The translations under genes were made by a program, and so were the position numbers. Positions 14,880-21,958 of a stretch of 24,330 nt of DNA are shown here, one piece after another; position 1 is the first letter of the stretch; every line of letters begins with the position of its first letter. Below the pieces are notes generated by a model. It searched no databases and had not been told where the DNA came from. It saw only the letters and a list, made by a program, of their open reading frames with translations. Origin of the DNA: Clostridiales bacterium (GTDB lineage Bacteria; Bacillota; Clostridia; Oscillospirales; Ruminococcaceae); NCBI GenBank assembly GCA_029007575.1, contig JAQXIB010000077.1:1-24330 (forward strand), written 5' to 3'.

Positions 14880-15338
14880 ATGAAAAGCAAACGCCATCAA
14901 AAAATTATCGAATTAATCACAGCCGAGGATATCAATACGCAGGAGGGAATCCTAAAAGGACTGCGGGAAAGTGGGTTTGATGTTACACAGGCGACGGTAT
15001 CCCGTGACATCAAAGAGCTGCAATTAATCAAAACGCTTTCCTCTGACGGCAAGTATAAGTATACCATGTCCCAAAAAAGCGGATTACATGATTTTTCCGA
15101 TAAATATTTTTCTATCTTATCTGAAGCGGTAATTAGCATGGAAGCCGCAGGTAATATGGTCGTGATCAAGTGCCATGTCGGTATGGCTCAGGCGGCTTGT
15201 GCCTGTCTGGACAAAACCGATTGGAGCGGGGTAGTCGGCACGTTGGCTGGCGATGATACAATTTTTGCGGTTATTAAGACCGAAAAAGACGCAAAGAATT
15301 TTGTAAAAGATTTGAGCAAGTATATCCAAATCGGTTAA
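14880..15338 (+). CDS. argR: Arginine repressor ArgR
   Basis: 152-residue arginine-responsive regulator. It has an N-terminal winged-helix DNA-binding domain (about residues 1-65; GFDVTQATVSRDIKELQLIK) and a C-terminal oligomerisation and arginine-binding domain with WSGVVGTLAGDDTIFAVI. ATG 14880 (MKSKRHQK) follows AGAAGGAG by about 8 nt; the in-frame TTG at 14859 lies before that site. No arginine biosynthesis gene is in the window. An argR-recN pair is common in Firmicutes and implies location rather than regulation. Confidence 0.95.
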   Translation: MKSKRHQKIIELITAEDINTQEGILKGLRESGFDVTQATVSRDIKELQLIKTLSSDGKYKYTMSQKSGLHDFSDKYFSILSEAVISMEAAGNMVVIKCHVGMAQAACACLDKTDWSGVVGTLAGDDTIFAVIKTEKDAKNFVKDLSKYIQIG

Positions 15339-15398
15339 CGAACATCTTGACAGATGGATTTTTCCGGTTTTATGTTCAGATAGAGTGTGGTGAGTAAG

Positions 15399-17066
15399 AT
15401 GCTGTCAGAGTTATACATTAAAAATCTAGCGGTTATTGAAAAGACAAATATTTGCTTTGAAGCAGGTTTAAACGTTTTTACGGGCGAAACCGGCGCTGGA
15501 AAATCTATCGTAATCGATGCTATTAATGCGATTTTGGGACAGCGAACTTCAAAAGATATCGTCCGTACCGGAGAGGATAAGGCGGTCATTAATGCGGTAT
15601 TTACCGAATTAAACGCGGATGCATTAAAAGCGTTGGAAGATTACGGTTATGAGGCAGAGGACGGCGTGCTGATGATCCAGCGTGAAATTTCTGCTGACGG
15701 AAAAAGCAGTGCCCGTATCTGCGGCAGTCCGGTCACGGCTTCGGTTTTGAGAGAAATCGGCAGTCATTTAATCAATATCCACGGGCAGCACGATAATCAA
15801 GTATTGCTGCAGCCGGAAAAGCATTTGGATATTTTGGATGCTTTTGGTTCGGTGGAGGCGGAAAAAGAAGCTTATTATGCAAGCTATCGCAAATTAGTAC
15901 AGCTTAAGAAAGAAATCGCTCAGATCGATACCGATGAAAGCGAAAAGGAACGGAAAATGGATCTGTTGCGGTATCAGATTCAGGAGATTCAGAGTGCGGC
16001 GCTGCAACCCGGGGAAGAAGAGACGCTGGAAAATGATAAAAAGGCGCTTTTGAACTACTCCAATATATTGGAAAATCTCCAGACCGCATATGCCGCTTTG
16101 TTTGGAAACGATGATATGATCGGTGCTGTAGACGGCGTGTCCGAAGCGGCGGATGCTTTGTCTGAAGCGGCGGAATATGACAGCAATATCGGTGAACTGA
16201 GTGAGAAAATGACAGATCTGTCTTATCAGCTCAGTGATGCCGCGCAGGAAGTCAGCCGCCTTTTGCAGAATATGGAATATGATCCGCGGCAGTTGGACGA
16301 GATCGAAGAACGACTTGATCTGCTGTTTAAATTAAAGCGGAAATACGGCGACAGTATTGAAAAAATACAGGAATATTTGGTAACCGCGCAGAAAGAGCTT
16401 GAGGGAATTGAATTGTCGGATGAGCGCTTAACGGAACTGAAGGAACGGGAACAGCAGGAATTACGGCATGCACGTGAATTGGCGGAACGTTTAAGTGTGA
16501 AACGGCGGGAAGCGGCAGATCGGTTGGTCGCTCAGATTACCTCTGAGCTTCAATTTCTGGATATGCCTAATGTGAAATTAACGGTTGATTTTCAGAAAAC
16601 CCCGTTAAGAGCGCATGGAAAAGATGAAGTGGAATTTTTTATTTCCACCAATCCCGGAGAGCCGCCGAAACCGATTTCGAAAATTGCGTCGGGCGGTGAA
16701 TTGTCACGTATTATGCTTGCGATTAAAAACGCTTTGGCGGATAAAGATAATGTGCCTACACTGATCTTTGATGAAGTCGACACCGGTATCAGCGGCAGAG
16801 CGGCCCAAAAAGTGGGATTAAAGCTGAAAAGCGTAGCGAAGAATAGACAGGTGGTTTGTGTGACCCATCTGGCTCAGATTGCCGCTTTAGGAGATCATCA
16901 TTTCTTGATCCGGAAAGATTTTACCGAAGATAAGACTTATACGAATGTGCATAAGTTGGATTTTGAGGGACGCAAACAGGAGATCGCACGAATTATCGGT
17001 ACAGATCAGATTACAGACCTAACTTTGAAAAATGCCGAAGAAATGCTTTTGCAAGGAAATCATTGA
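15399..17066 (+). CDS. recN: DNA repair protein RecN
   Basis: 555-residue SMC-like ATPase acting in double-strand break repair. Walker A GETGAGKS is at residues 29-36, followed by HGQHDNQVLLQPEKHL. A central coiled coil with many Glu/Lys heptads spans about residues 150-360. The C-terminal half has the ABC signature IASGGELSRIMLAIK, Walker B TLIFDEVDTGISG and VTHLAQIAA. ATG 15399 gives the standard MLSELYIKNLAVIE start; the in-frame GTG at 15387 is a longer alternative. In many Clostridia recN is followed by spoIVB and spo0A; here a repeat-bearing gap and glycan genes follow instead. Confidence 0.96.
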   Translation: MLSELYIKNLAVIEKTNICFEAGLNVFTGETGAGKSIVIDAINAILGQRTSKDIVRTGEDKAVINAVFTELNADALKALEDYGYEAEDGVLMIQREISADGKSSARICGSPVTASVLREIGSHLINIHGQHDNQVLLQPEKHLDILDAFGSVEAEKEAYYASYRKLVQLKKEIAQIDTDESEKERKMDLLRYQIQEIQSAALQPGEEETLENDKKALLNYSNILENLQTAYAALFGNDDMIGAVDGVSEAADALSEAAEYDSNIGELSEKMTDLSYQLSDAAQEVSRLLQNMEYDPRQLDEIEERLDLLFKLKRKYGDSIEKIQEYLVTAQKELEGIELSDERLTELKEREQQELRHARELAERLSVKRREAADRLVAQITSELQFLDMPNVKLTVDFQKTPLRAHGKDEVEFFISTNPGEPPKPISKIASGGELSRIMLAIKNALADKDNVPTLIFDEVDTGISGRAAQKVGLKLKSVAKNRQVVCVTHLAQIAALGDHHFLIRKDFTEDKTYTNVHKLDFEGRKQEIARIIGTDQITDLTLKNAEEMLLQGNH

Positions 17067-17134
17067 TGCTATGCGGTTTTCATCACGCGATGTTCACATT
17101 GAAATGATATCATAAATAAAAATCGAATTTTGGC

Positions 17135-17220
17135 GATAGTGTCTGCATGGGTGGAAAATGTTAGCTTTTGAGTGAATTTTCATGCGAAGATAACTTTTGG
17201 ATACTTGTGCGGACACTATC
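17135..17220. mobile_element. 86-bp MITE-like element with terminal inverted repeats
   Basis: GATAGTGTCTGCA at 17135-17147 and TGCGGACACTATC at 17208-17220 are inverted with one mismatch in 13 bp. Weaker complementarity continues inward (total match about 14 of 18). The 60 bp between are AT-rich and non-coding. The size and ends look like the remnant or non-autonomous derivative of an insertion sequence. No clear target duplication is visible and the parent family is not identified. It lies at the junction between recN and the glycan genes. Confidence 0.6.
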
Positions 17221-17240
17221 TGAGTTCTGTTTGATTTTTT

Positions 17241-17256
17241 TCATTCCATGGAATGA
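17241..17256. promoter_or_regulatory. 16-bp perfect palindrome upstream of licD
   Basis: TCATTCCATGGAATGA is a perfect dyad about 37 bp before the LicD-family start, preceded by a T run and flanked by weaker TTGA/TCAA symmetry. It could be an operator. I see no convincing promoter hexamers around it. Confidence 0.4.
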
Positions 17257-17292
17257 TCAATCAGAGTTAATTTCATAAGGGAGAGTATTGGA

Positions 17293-18051
17293 ATGGATCG
17301 ACTGAGAGAATATCAGCTGCGGTTACTGTCGATGTTACAACAATTTGATTCGTTTGCAAAAAAAAATGAGATACCTTATTTTCTTTTGGGAGGAAATGTA
17401 CTCGGCGCAGTGCGTCATAAGGGCTTCATTCCGTGGGATGACGATGTAGATATCGGCTTGTATCAGGATGATTATGAGAAGATGGCAAAGCTCATCAATG
17501 AACAAATGGATTCGTCTTTTATTTTTTATAACGAGGGCGAAAATCCGTTCCCCGATGCGCCGATCGGAAAGCTATATGATATTTCGGATCCGGACGAGGA
17601 TCTGCGGCAAGTACCGTCCTTTGATGTTTTTCTGTTGCAGAATATCCCGGATGGCAAATGGGCAAGAAAAATTTATAAAATACAAGCGACCGCATATCAT
17701 CTGCTTGTGTTGGATCGTCCTGCCGAAAATCGCGGAAAGGCGGCATATCTGTTGTCCAAAGCAATACTGACCGTTCTGCCGAAAAAGACAAAAAAGTGGC
17801 TGAAACAGAAAACGGGAGCAGTGGTGCGTAAGAAACGGGATACCGGAGAAATTACAACCGTATACGGCGCACATGGGTTTGACTGCGAAACAATGCCGAA
17901 AGAATACTTCGGTGAACCGGTAATGATGGAATTTGAAGGACAGCTCTTTCCGATTCCGCAGCAATATGATCGGTATTTGACCAAGATGTATGGCGATTAT
18001 ATGCAATTGCCGCCCGAAAAAGACCGTAAGCCTGCCCACAAAGAATTGTGA
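17293..18051 (+). CDS. LicD family phosphotransferase
   Basis: 252-residue protein of the LicD family (nucleotidyltransferase fold). Members move phosphocholine or related phospho-substituents onto cell-surface glycans or teichoic acids; some act on other sugars. The hallmark FLLGGNVLGAVRHKGFIPWD then DDVDIGL covers residues about 31-56, with metal-binding acidic residues at 49-53. The C-terminal portion has YGDYMQLPPEKDRKPAHKEL, typical of the family (KYG...P...R..H). GGGAG lies about 10 nt before ATG 17293. No choline-handling genes (licABC) are present, so the transferred group is unknown. It probably shares a transcript with the next gene, 47 nt downstream, pointing to modification of the same glycan. 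Confidence 0.9.
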   Translation: MDRLREYQLRLLSMLQQFDSFAKKNEIPYFLLGGNVLGAVRHKGFIPWDDDVDIGLYQDDYEKMAKLINEQMDSSFIFYNEGENPFPDAPIGKLYDISDPDEDLRQVPSFDVFLLQNIPDGKWARKIYKIQATAYHLLVLDRPAENRGKAAYLLSKAILTVLPKKTKKWLKQKTGAVVRKKRDTGEITTVYGAHGFDCETMPKEYFGEPVMMEFEGQLFPIPQQYDRYLTKMYGDYMQLPPEKDRKPAHKEL

Positions 18052-18098
18052 AAACGGGCAGGGCAAATATTACATAAAAATAAGTTGGGAAGCTGAGT

Positions 18099-20630
18099 AT
18101 GAATAAAGCCAAAAAATTGATATCTATTCTATTAAGTCTTGATTTGTTACAATATGCCTTCTTTGTTGTTGTCACTGTACGTTTGTTTATGTCGTTACAG
18201 CCGACCAGTACCAATGTGGTGTATTGTTTCAGCGTATATGCTTTTATTGTGCTGATTTATCAGTTTTGGAAGAATCCGACTCGTTTAAAAGGAAATAAAA
18301 ATTTGTTGTTGATGTTGTTTATGTTCTTTTATGCAGTAACTATTTTATTAAACGCAAAATATAATTTTACTTCCAATCTGTTTTTGTGGTTGTTTGCTTT
18401 TGCGTCTGCTTTTTTGTATTTTCCGATTGATCGAACCACTGCGCCCGAAAAGGTAAAGAAAAAATTGCTTGGTTATTCAGTGATCTATACCGGTATCATC
18501 TTCGTTTATAATTTGATTTCGATCGGTATGTTGCTTTGCTCATACGGCGTCAACTATTATCTTTATAATTACCAGGGCGTGCGGATGCGGTATCGCATCG
18601 GGTTTATCAACAAACGACTCTGGGGCGTATATACCAGTCCGAACGTCGGAGCGATGGCTTCTTGGATCGCGGTGTTTTTCAGTATCTTGATTTTATATTT
18701 TGCTTTTAAGCATGCTTATAAACGGCGTAAACTGGTCGCTGTTTTGTGCGGATTGAGCATTGTGGCGGCAATGATTTATATCAGTTTTTCCGATTCGCGG
18801 GGACAGATGTTAAACGCAAAGCTGTTGCTGCTTGTGTTGCCGATCATCTTTTTTCGCAATATACAGTCCTTTTTTCAAAAGAGATTTCGCCATTATCGGA
18901 TGGGAGTGCATATTGTAGTTTGCGCATTGCTGTCGGTTGTCATGATGAATTTGGTTACCCCGGTTATATATGGAATCAGAACGGCGGTTGCCCCGGCTGT
19001 CTATTATTTGAATCTGGATCAATACGGTCAGGAAGCGGGCAGCGGGAAATCTTTTGTCGAAATTATCGGCATCGGGCGCGGCGTTGATGAGGAATTGGGC
19101 GGCGATAATACAAACGGACGAATTACTATCTGGATTGATGCGTTAAAAGCATGGACGCATAAACCGATTTTCGGATTGTCTAAAGAAAATGTCTATCGTG
19201 AGGTGACGAAGTTCAATCCGAATGCTCATACCGGTTTGGTATCCCATTGCCATAACGCTTATATCGATGTACTGGTCGATACGGGATTAGTCGGATTTTT
19301 CCTATTTGCGGCGTTGGTTTTGCTGTGTGGATTACCAATGCTCAAATATATTTTCGCCAAAAAGAGAAGTCCCGATGACGTTATCATCAAACTGCTGATT
19401 ACCATATTTGCCATGCTGATGATCTCCGGCTTTTACGAAACCTTTGTCTTGTTTAATTTACAGGCATTTACTTTAGTACTGTTCTCGGTAATGGGATTTT
19501 TAAATTACCTGCTGTTTCAGTATCAGCGTCCGCAGAAACAGGATCGAGTATTGATCTTTCTAATGGGAAGCTACAAACTGATGACAGCTTTAACAGTCAA
19601 AAAGCAATTTTATGCTGATCGGCCGGTGGACTTGGTATTGACCTCGGAATGTCATACCGATGAGCAGGAATTGGCGCGCATGAAAAACTGCGGTGCATTT
19701 GATGAAATCATTGTGATACCGTCTTATCCCCGTCCGAATCGAATACAAAAGCTGAAAAAGTGGCTCGATTTCAGAACATTGAAGCAACACATCCGGTATT
19801 ATAACTGTTACGGTGATTATTTGTATGTTGCAGATTGTGATCCGCTGTTGTATGATTTGCTGAAATATGAGAATCCGCAGCTGAAAGCTTATTGGCTGGA
19901 TGACGGAACCGGCTCATATTGCCGTCCTCATTGTAATCTGAGCTTAAAACGCAGGCTGTTATATTCTGCTTTGCGGTATTACTATTTGCAGCATATTGAT
20001 GGCGTCTATTTGTTTGCGCCCCGGATGGATATACTGGAACGGGATTATCCGCGGATCGCGTTGAACAATCCGAGCCATGATAAGCAGCTTTTGGATACGG
20101 CAGAGCAGGTTTGGGGCAGTTCGTTAGGTCAGAAGATCGATCAGCCGGTTATTTACTTTGATCAGCCGAGAAATGCAAAGAAGAAAGAAAATGACTGCTA
20201 TGATCCTGCCATAGAACGCAGAGAAACCGAGCTGCTGGAGATGATCATTCAAACCGTCGGGGCTAGCAAGCTGGCATATAAGTTGCATCCGCGCACCGAT
20301 GTGGCGGCAGTTCCGGATGGAATTTATCAAGTTCCGCGCGATTTGTTCTGGGAGCAGTATTGCAGTAGGGCAGACCTTTCGGATAAAATTTTAATATCGG
20401 TTGATTCTTCGGCATTGATGACACCCAAGATGATATTTGATAAAGAGCCGTATATTGTTGCATTGTATCGTTTGTTTGACGATAAGACGATCAATCGCAC
20501 GGAAATTGACGCCTTGTTCCGCAAACTCCAAGCTTTGTGCGCGCCGGGTAAAGTGTTGATTCCGGAGTCTGTCGATGAACTGAAAAATATTTTGCGCAGC
20601 TTGACTGAAAACATGGAAAATAATAGTTGA
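18099..20630 (+). CDS. Fused O-antigen ligase/polymerase-like and sialyltransferase-like glycosyltransferase
   Basis: 843-residue two-domain protein. Residues 1 to about 475 form a polytopic membrane domain with 10-12 hydrophobic segments and a large external loop (about 288-390). The loop carries the WaaL/Wzy_C pattern GRITIWIDALKAWTHKPIFG then SHCHNAYIDVLVDTGLVG. Residues about 485-843 are soluble and start RVLIFLMGSYKLMTAL, like CMP-sugar glycosyltransferases (GT52/GT38-like). They contain D601-D602-G603 (LDDGTGSY), H730-P731 (YKLHPR) and S770-S771 (VDSSAL), the three motif types shared by bacterial sialyltransferases. The reading frame is open throughout. A role in making or polymerising a surface polysaccharide is inferred; the donor sugar is not known and no neuABC genes are present. 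Topology would put the C-terminal enzyme in the cytoplasm if the segment number is even. The stop lies inside the rpsF promoter. Confidence 0.82.
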   Translation: MNKAKKLISILLSLDLLQYAFFVVVTVRLFMSLQPTSTNVVYCFSVYAFIVLIYQFWKNPTRLKGNKNLLLMLFMFFYAVTILLNAKYNFTSNLFLWLFAFASAFLYFPIDRTTAPEKVKKKLLGYSVIYTGIIFVYNLISIGMLLCSYGVNYYLYNYQGVRMRYRIGFINKRLWGVYTSPNVGAMASWIAVFFSILILYFAFKHAYKRRKLVAVLCGLSIVAAMIYISFSDSRGQMLNAKLLLLVLPIIFFRNIQSFFQKRFRHYRMGVHIVVCALLSVVMMNLVTPVIYGIRTAVAPAVYYLNLDQYGQEAGSGKSFVEIIGIGRGVDEELGGDNTNGRITIWIDALKAWTHKPIFGLSKENVYREVTKFNPNAHTGLVSHCHNAYIDVLVDTGLVGFFLFAALVLLCGLPMLKYIFAKKRSPDDVIIKLLITIFAMLMISGFYETFVLFNLQAFTLVLFSVMGFLNYLLFQYQRPQKQDRVLIFLMGSYKLMTALTVKKQFYADRPVDLVLTSECHTDEQELARMKNCGAFDEIIVIPSYPRPNRIQKLKKWLDFRTLKQHIRYYNCYGDYLYVADCDPLLYDLLKYENPQLKAYWLDDGTGSYCRPHCNLSLKRRLLYSALRYYYLQHIDGVYLFAPRMDILERDYPRIALNNPSHDKQLLDTAEQVWGSSLGQKIDQPVIYFDQPRNAKKKENDCYDPAIERRETELLEMIIQTVGASKLAYKLHPRTDVAAVPDGIYQVPRDLFWEQYCSRADLSDKILISVDSSALMTPKMIFDKEPYIVALYRLFDDKTINRTEIDALFRKLQALCAPGKVLIPESVDELKNILRSLTENMENNS

Positions 20631-20655
20631 CAAGCTGTAAATAGTCTGTTATAAT
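20627..20655 (+). promoter_or_regulatory. Consensus sigma-A promoter of rpsF-ssb-rpsR
   Basis: TTGACA (20627-20632), 17-nt spacer and TATAAT (20650-20655) match the housekeeping consensus exactly, with TG (20648-20649) giving a partial extended -10. The TGA stop of the upstream gene lies within the -35 hexamer. Transcription would start near 20662, leaving a leader of about 60 nt. Confidence 0.92.
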
Positions 20656-20666
20656 TTATGAGATAT

Positions 20667-20708
20667 CCTTGCTCTATACGTTAGATATAGGGCCGAAAGA
20701 CCAGAAGG
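20667..20708 (+). promoter_or_regulatory. Probable S6:S18-binding rpsF leader RNA
   Basis: An 8-bp stem (20671-20678 with 20686-20693, one wobble) and 7-nt loop is followed by GCCGAAAGACC. An outer CCTT/AAGG pairing (20667-20670 with 20705-20708) covers the first bases of the ribosome-binding site AAGGAGGTG. A leader with an unpaired CCG that binds the S6:S18 complex is known upstream of rpsF in many bacteria, and the CCG with GAAAG here fits. Excess S6:S18 would be expected to lower translation of the operon. Confidence 0.65.
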
Positions 20709-20720
20709 AGGTGCTTTATA

Positions 20721-21014
20721 ATGGCAAAAGTAAGCGCTAATTATGAATCTGTTGTCGTCATCAGTACAACTCTTGGCGAAGACGGTATCAAGGCAATGGT
20801 GGAGAAAATCACCAATTTGATTTCTCAGAACGGTACGTTGGATTCTGTAAACGAGTGGGGCAAACGCAGACTTGCTTACCCGATCAACGACGAGACCGAA
20901 GGCTACTATGTATTGTTTAACTTTACATCTGTTCCTTCTTTCCCGGCAGAGTTAGACCGTATCTACAAAATCACCGAAGGCTTGTTGCGTAGCTTGATTG
21001 TTGCAAAAGACTAA
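20721..21014 (+). CDS. rpsF: 30S ribosomal protein S6
   Basis: 97-residue S6, which pairs with S18 on the 30S platform. The N-terminus ANYESVVVIS, the middle NEWGKRRLAYPINDETEGYYVLFNF and the end RIYKITEGLLRSLIV are diagnostic. Length is normal for Firmicutes. AAGGAGGTG lies about 8 nt before ATG 20721. First gene of an operon with its own promoter and leader. Confidence 0.98.
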   Translation: MAKVSANYESVVVISTTLGEDGIKAMVEKITNLISQNGTLDSVNEWGKRRLAYPINDETEGYYVLFNFTSVPSFPAELDRIYKITEGLLRSLIVAKD

Positions 21015-21031
21015 TTTAGGAGGGATTTGCA

Positions 21032-21484
21032 ATGTTAAACAGAGCGATTCTGATGGGACGTTTGACCAGAGATCCTGAGTTAAGACAGACCCCTAATAAT
21101 GTTCCAGTAGCAACATTTTCATTGGCAGTCGATCGGAATTATCAGGCGGATAAAAACAATAAACAAACTGATTTTATCAACATTGTTGCTTGGCGGCATA
21201 CTGCTGAGTTTGTCAGCAAGTATTTTACCAAGGGACAGTTGGTGGCGGTAGAGGGCTCGATCCAAACCCGCAGCTATCAGGATAAGGATGGAAATAACCG
21301 CACGGCGTTTGAAGTCGTTGCCGATCAGGTTTATTTTGCGGAGAAAAAGACTTCGTCCGCTCCGTCCGGAAACAATTTTGTTCCGCCGCCCTTTGAAGAA
21401 CCCGCAAAAGGCAGTAGCTTTTCTGTCGGGGACTTGGGTGATTTCGAGGAATTTGATGCTGATGACAGCGAACTGCCGTTTTAA
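21032..21484 (+). CDS. ssb: Single-stranded DNA-binding protein
   Basis: 150-residue SSB with an OB-fold (residues 1 to about 105; NRAILMGRLTRDPELRQTPN, VATFSLAVDRNYQ, FINIVAWRHTAEFVSKYFTK, GSIQTRSYQDKDGNNRTAFE), a variable linker and the acidic partner-binding tip DDDSELPF-type DADDSELPF. AGGAGGG precedes ATG 21032. Location between rpsF and rpsR is the standard Firmicute arrangement. As the main SSB it binds replication and repair intermediates. Confidence 0.97.
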   Translation: MLNRAILMGRLTRDPELRQTPNNVPVATFSLAVDRNYQADKNNKQTDFINIVAWRHTAEFVSKYFTKGQLVAVEGSIQTRSYQDKDGNNRTAFEVVADQVYFAEKKTSSAPSGNNFVPPPFEEPAKGSSFSVGDLGDFEEFDADDSELPF

Positions 21485-21505
21485 TTTGATAAGGAGGTAA
21501 TGATC

Positions 21506-21781
21506 ATGGAGAACAGAGAAAACAAAGAGCCCAGAGAAGGCAGAGATAGAACTCGTCCCGCGAAAAGATCGCGCAAAAAAGTGTGTTCTTTCTGTGTAGA
21601 TAAAGCAAAAACAATTGATTATAAAGATATTGAAAAGCTGAAAAGAGGCAAATACATTTCTGAGAGAGCGAAAATCGTTCCCAGACGTGTAACCGGTACT
21701 TGTGCATATCATCAGCGCCAATTGACCGTTGCAATTAAAAGAGCTCGTCATTTGGCTTTGATCCCTTATGTCAGTGACTAA
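21506..21781 (+). CDS. rpsR: 30S ribosomal protein S18
   Basis: 91-residue S18 with a charged N-terminal extension (ENRENKEPREGRDRTRPAKR) and the conserved core KVCSFC, IDYKDIEKLKRGKYISERAK, IVPRRVTGTCAYHQRQLTV and AIKRARHLALIPY. The CxxC and the later Cys are of the zinc-type (C+) form, though only three Cys are seen, so zinc binding is unsure. ATG 21506 lies 8 nt after AAGGAGG; the in-frame ATG at 21500 lies only 2 nt after it. Last gene before the terminator. Confidence 0.97.
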   Translation: MENRENKEPREGRDRTRPAKRSRKKVCSFCVDKAKTIDYKDIEKLKRGKYISERAKIVPRRVTGTCAYHQRQLTVAIKRARHLALIPYVSD

Positions 21782-21815
21782 TTGATTGTTGATTCAAAAA
21801 AAGAAATAGGATATC

Positions 21816-21846
21816 AAAAAAGCGGTGCCGCAGGCGCCGCTTTTTT
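21816..21846 (+). terminator. Rho-independent terminator of rpsF-ssb-rpsR
   Basis: A 14-bp stem (AAAAAAGCGGTGCC with GGCGCCGCTTTTTT, one T-G wobble), a 3-nt loop and a T run end the operon about 35 nt after rpsR. The A run upstream makes it potentially bidirectional. Confidence 0.93.
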
Positions 21847-21894
21847 CATCTGCATTTTTAACCAGACAATTTAGAAAAATAGGTATGGAAAACC

Positions 21895-21925
21895 TTGAAC
21901 TTGGTAACACTATCAATACTGTAAT
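21895..21925 (+). promoter_or_regulatory. Possible promoter of the ABC transporter genes (weak)
   Basis: TTGAAC (21895-21900) and TGTAAT (21920-21925) are separated by 19 nt, longer than optimal. The terminator upstream means the transporter needs its own promoter in this interval, but the exact hexamers are uncertain and no repressor or catabolite-control site is clear. Confidence 0.35.
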
Positions 21926-21958
21926 ATGCGGGCAAGTGCCAAAAGAGAGGAAAATCAA

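Noticed and set aside
17067..17134. Terminator after recN
   Set aside because: No stem followed by a T run was found in this interval.
19000..20630. Calling the C-terminal domain a true sialyltransferase
   Set aside because: The motifs fit, but no sialic acid synthesis or activation gene is present in the window and related domains use other donors, so only a sialyltransferase-like label is supported.
21119..21751. 210-aa minus-strand frame across ssb and rpsR
   Set aside because: It crosses two confident genes and their gap, and has no protein-like pattern or ribosome-binding site.
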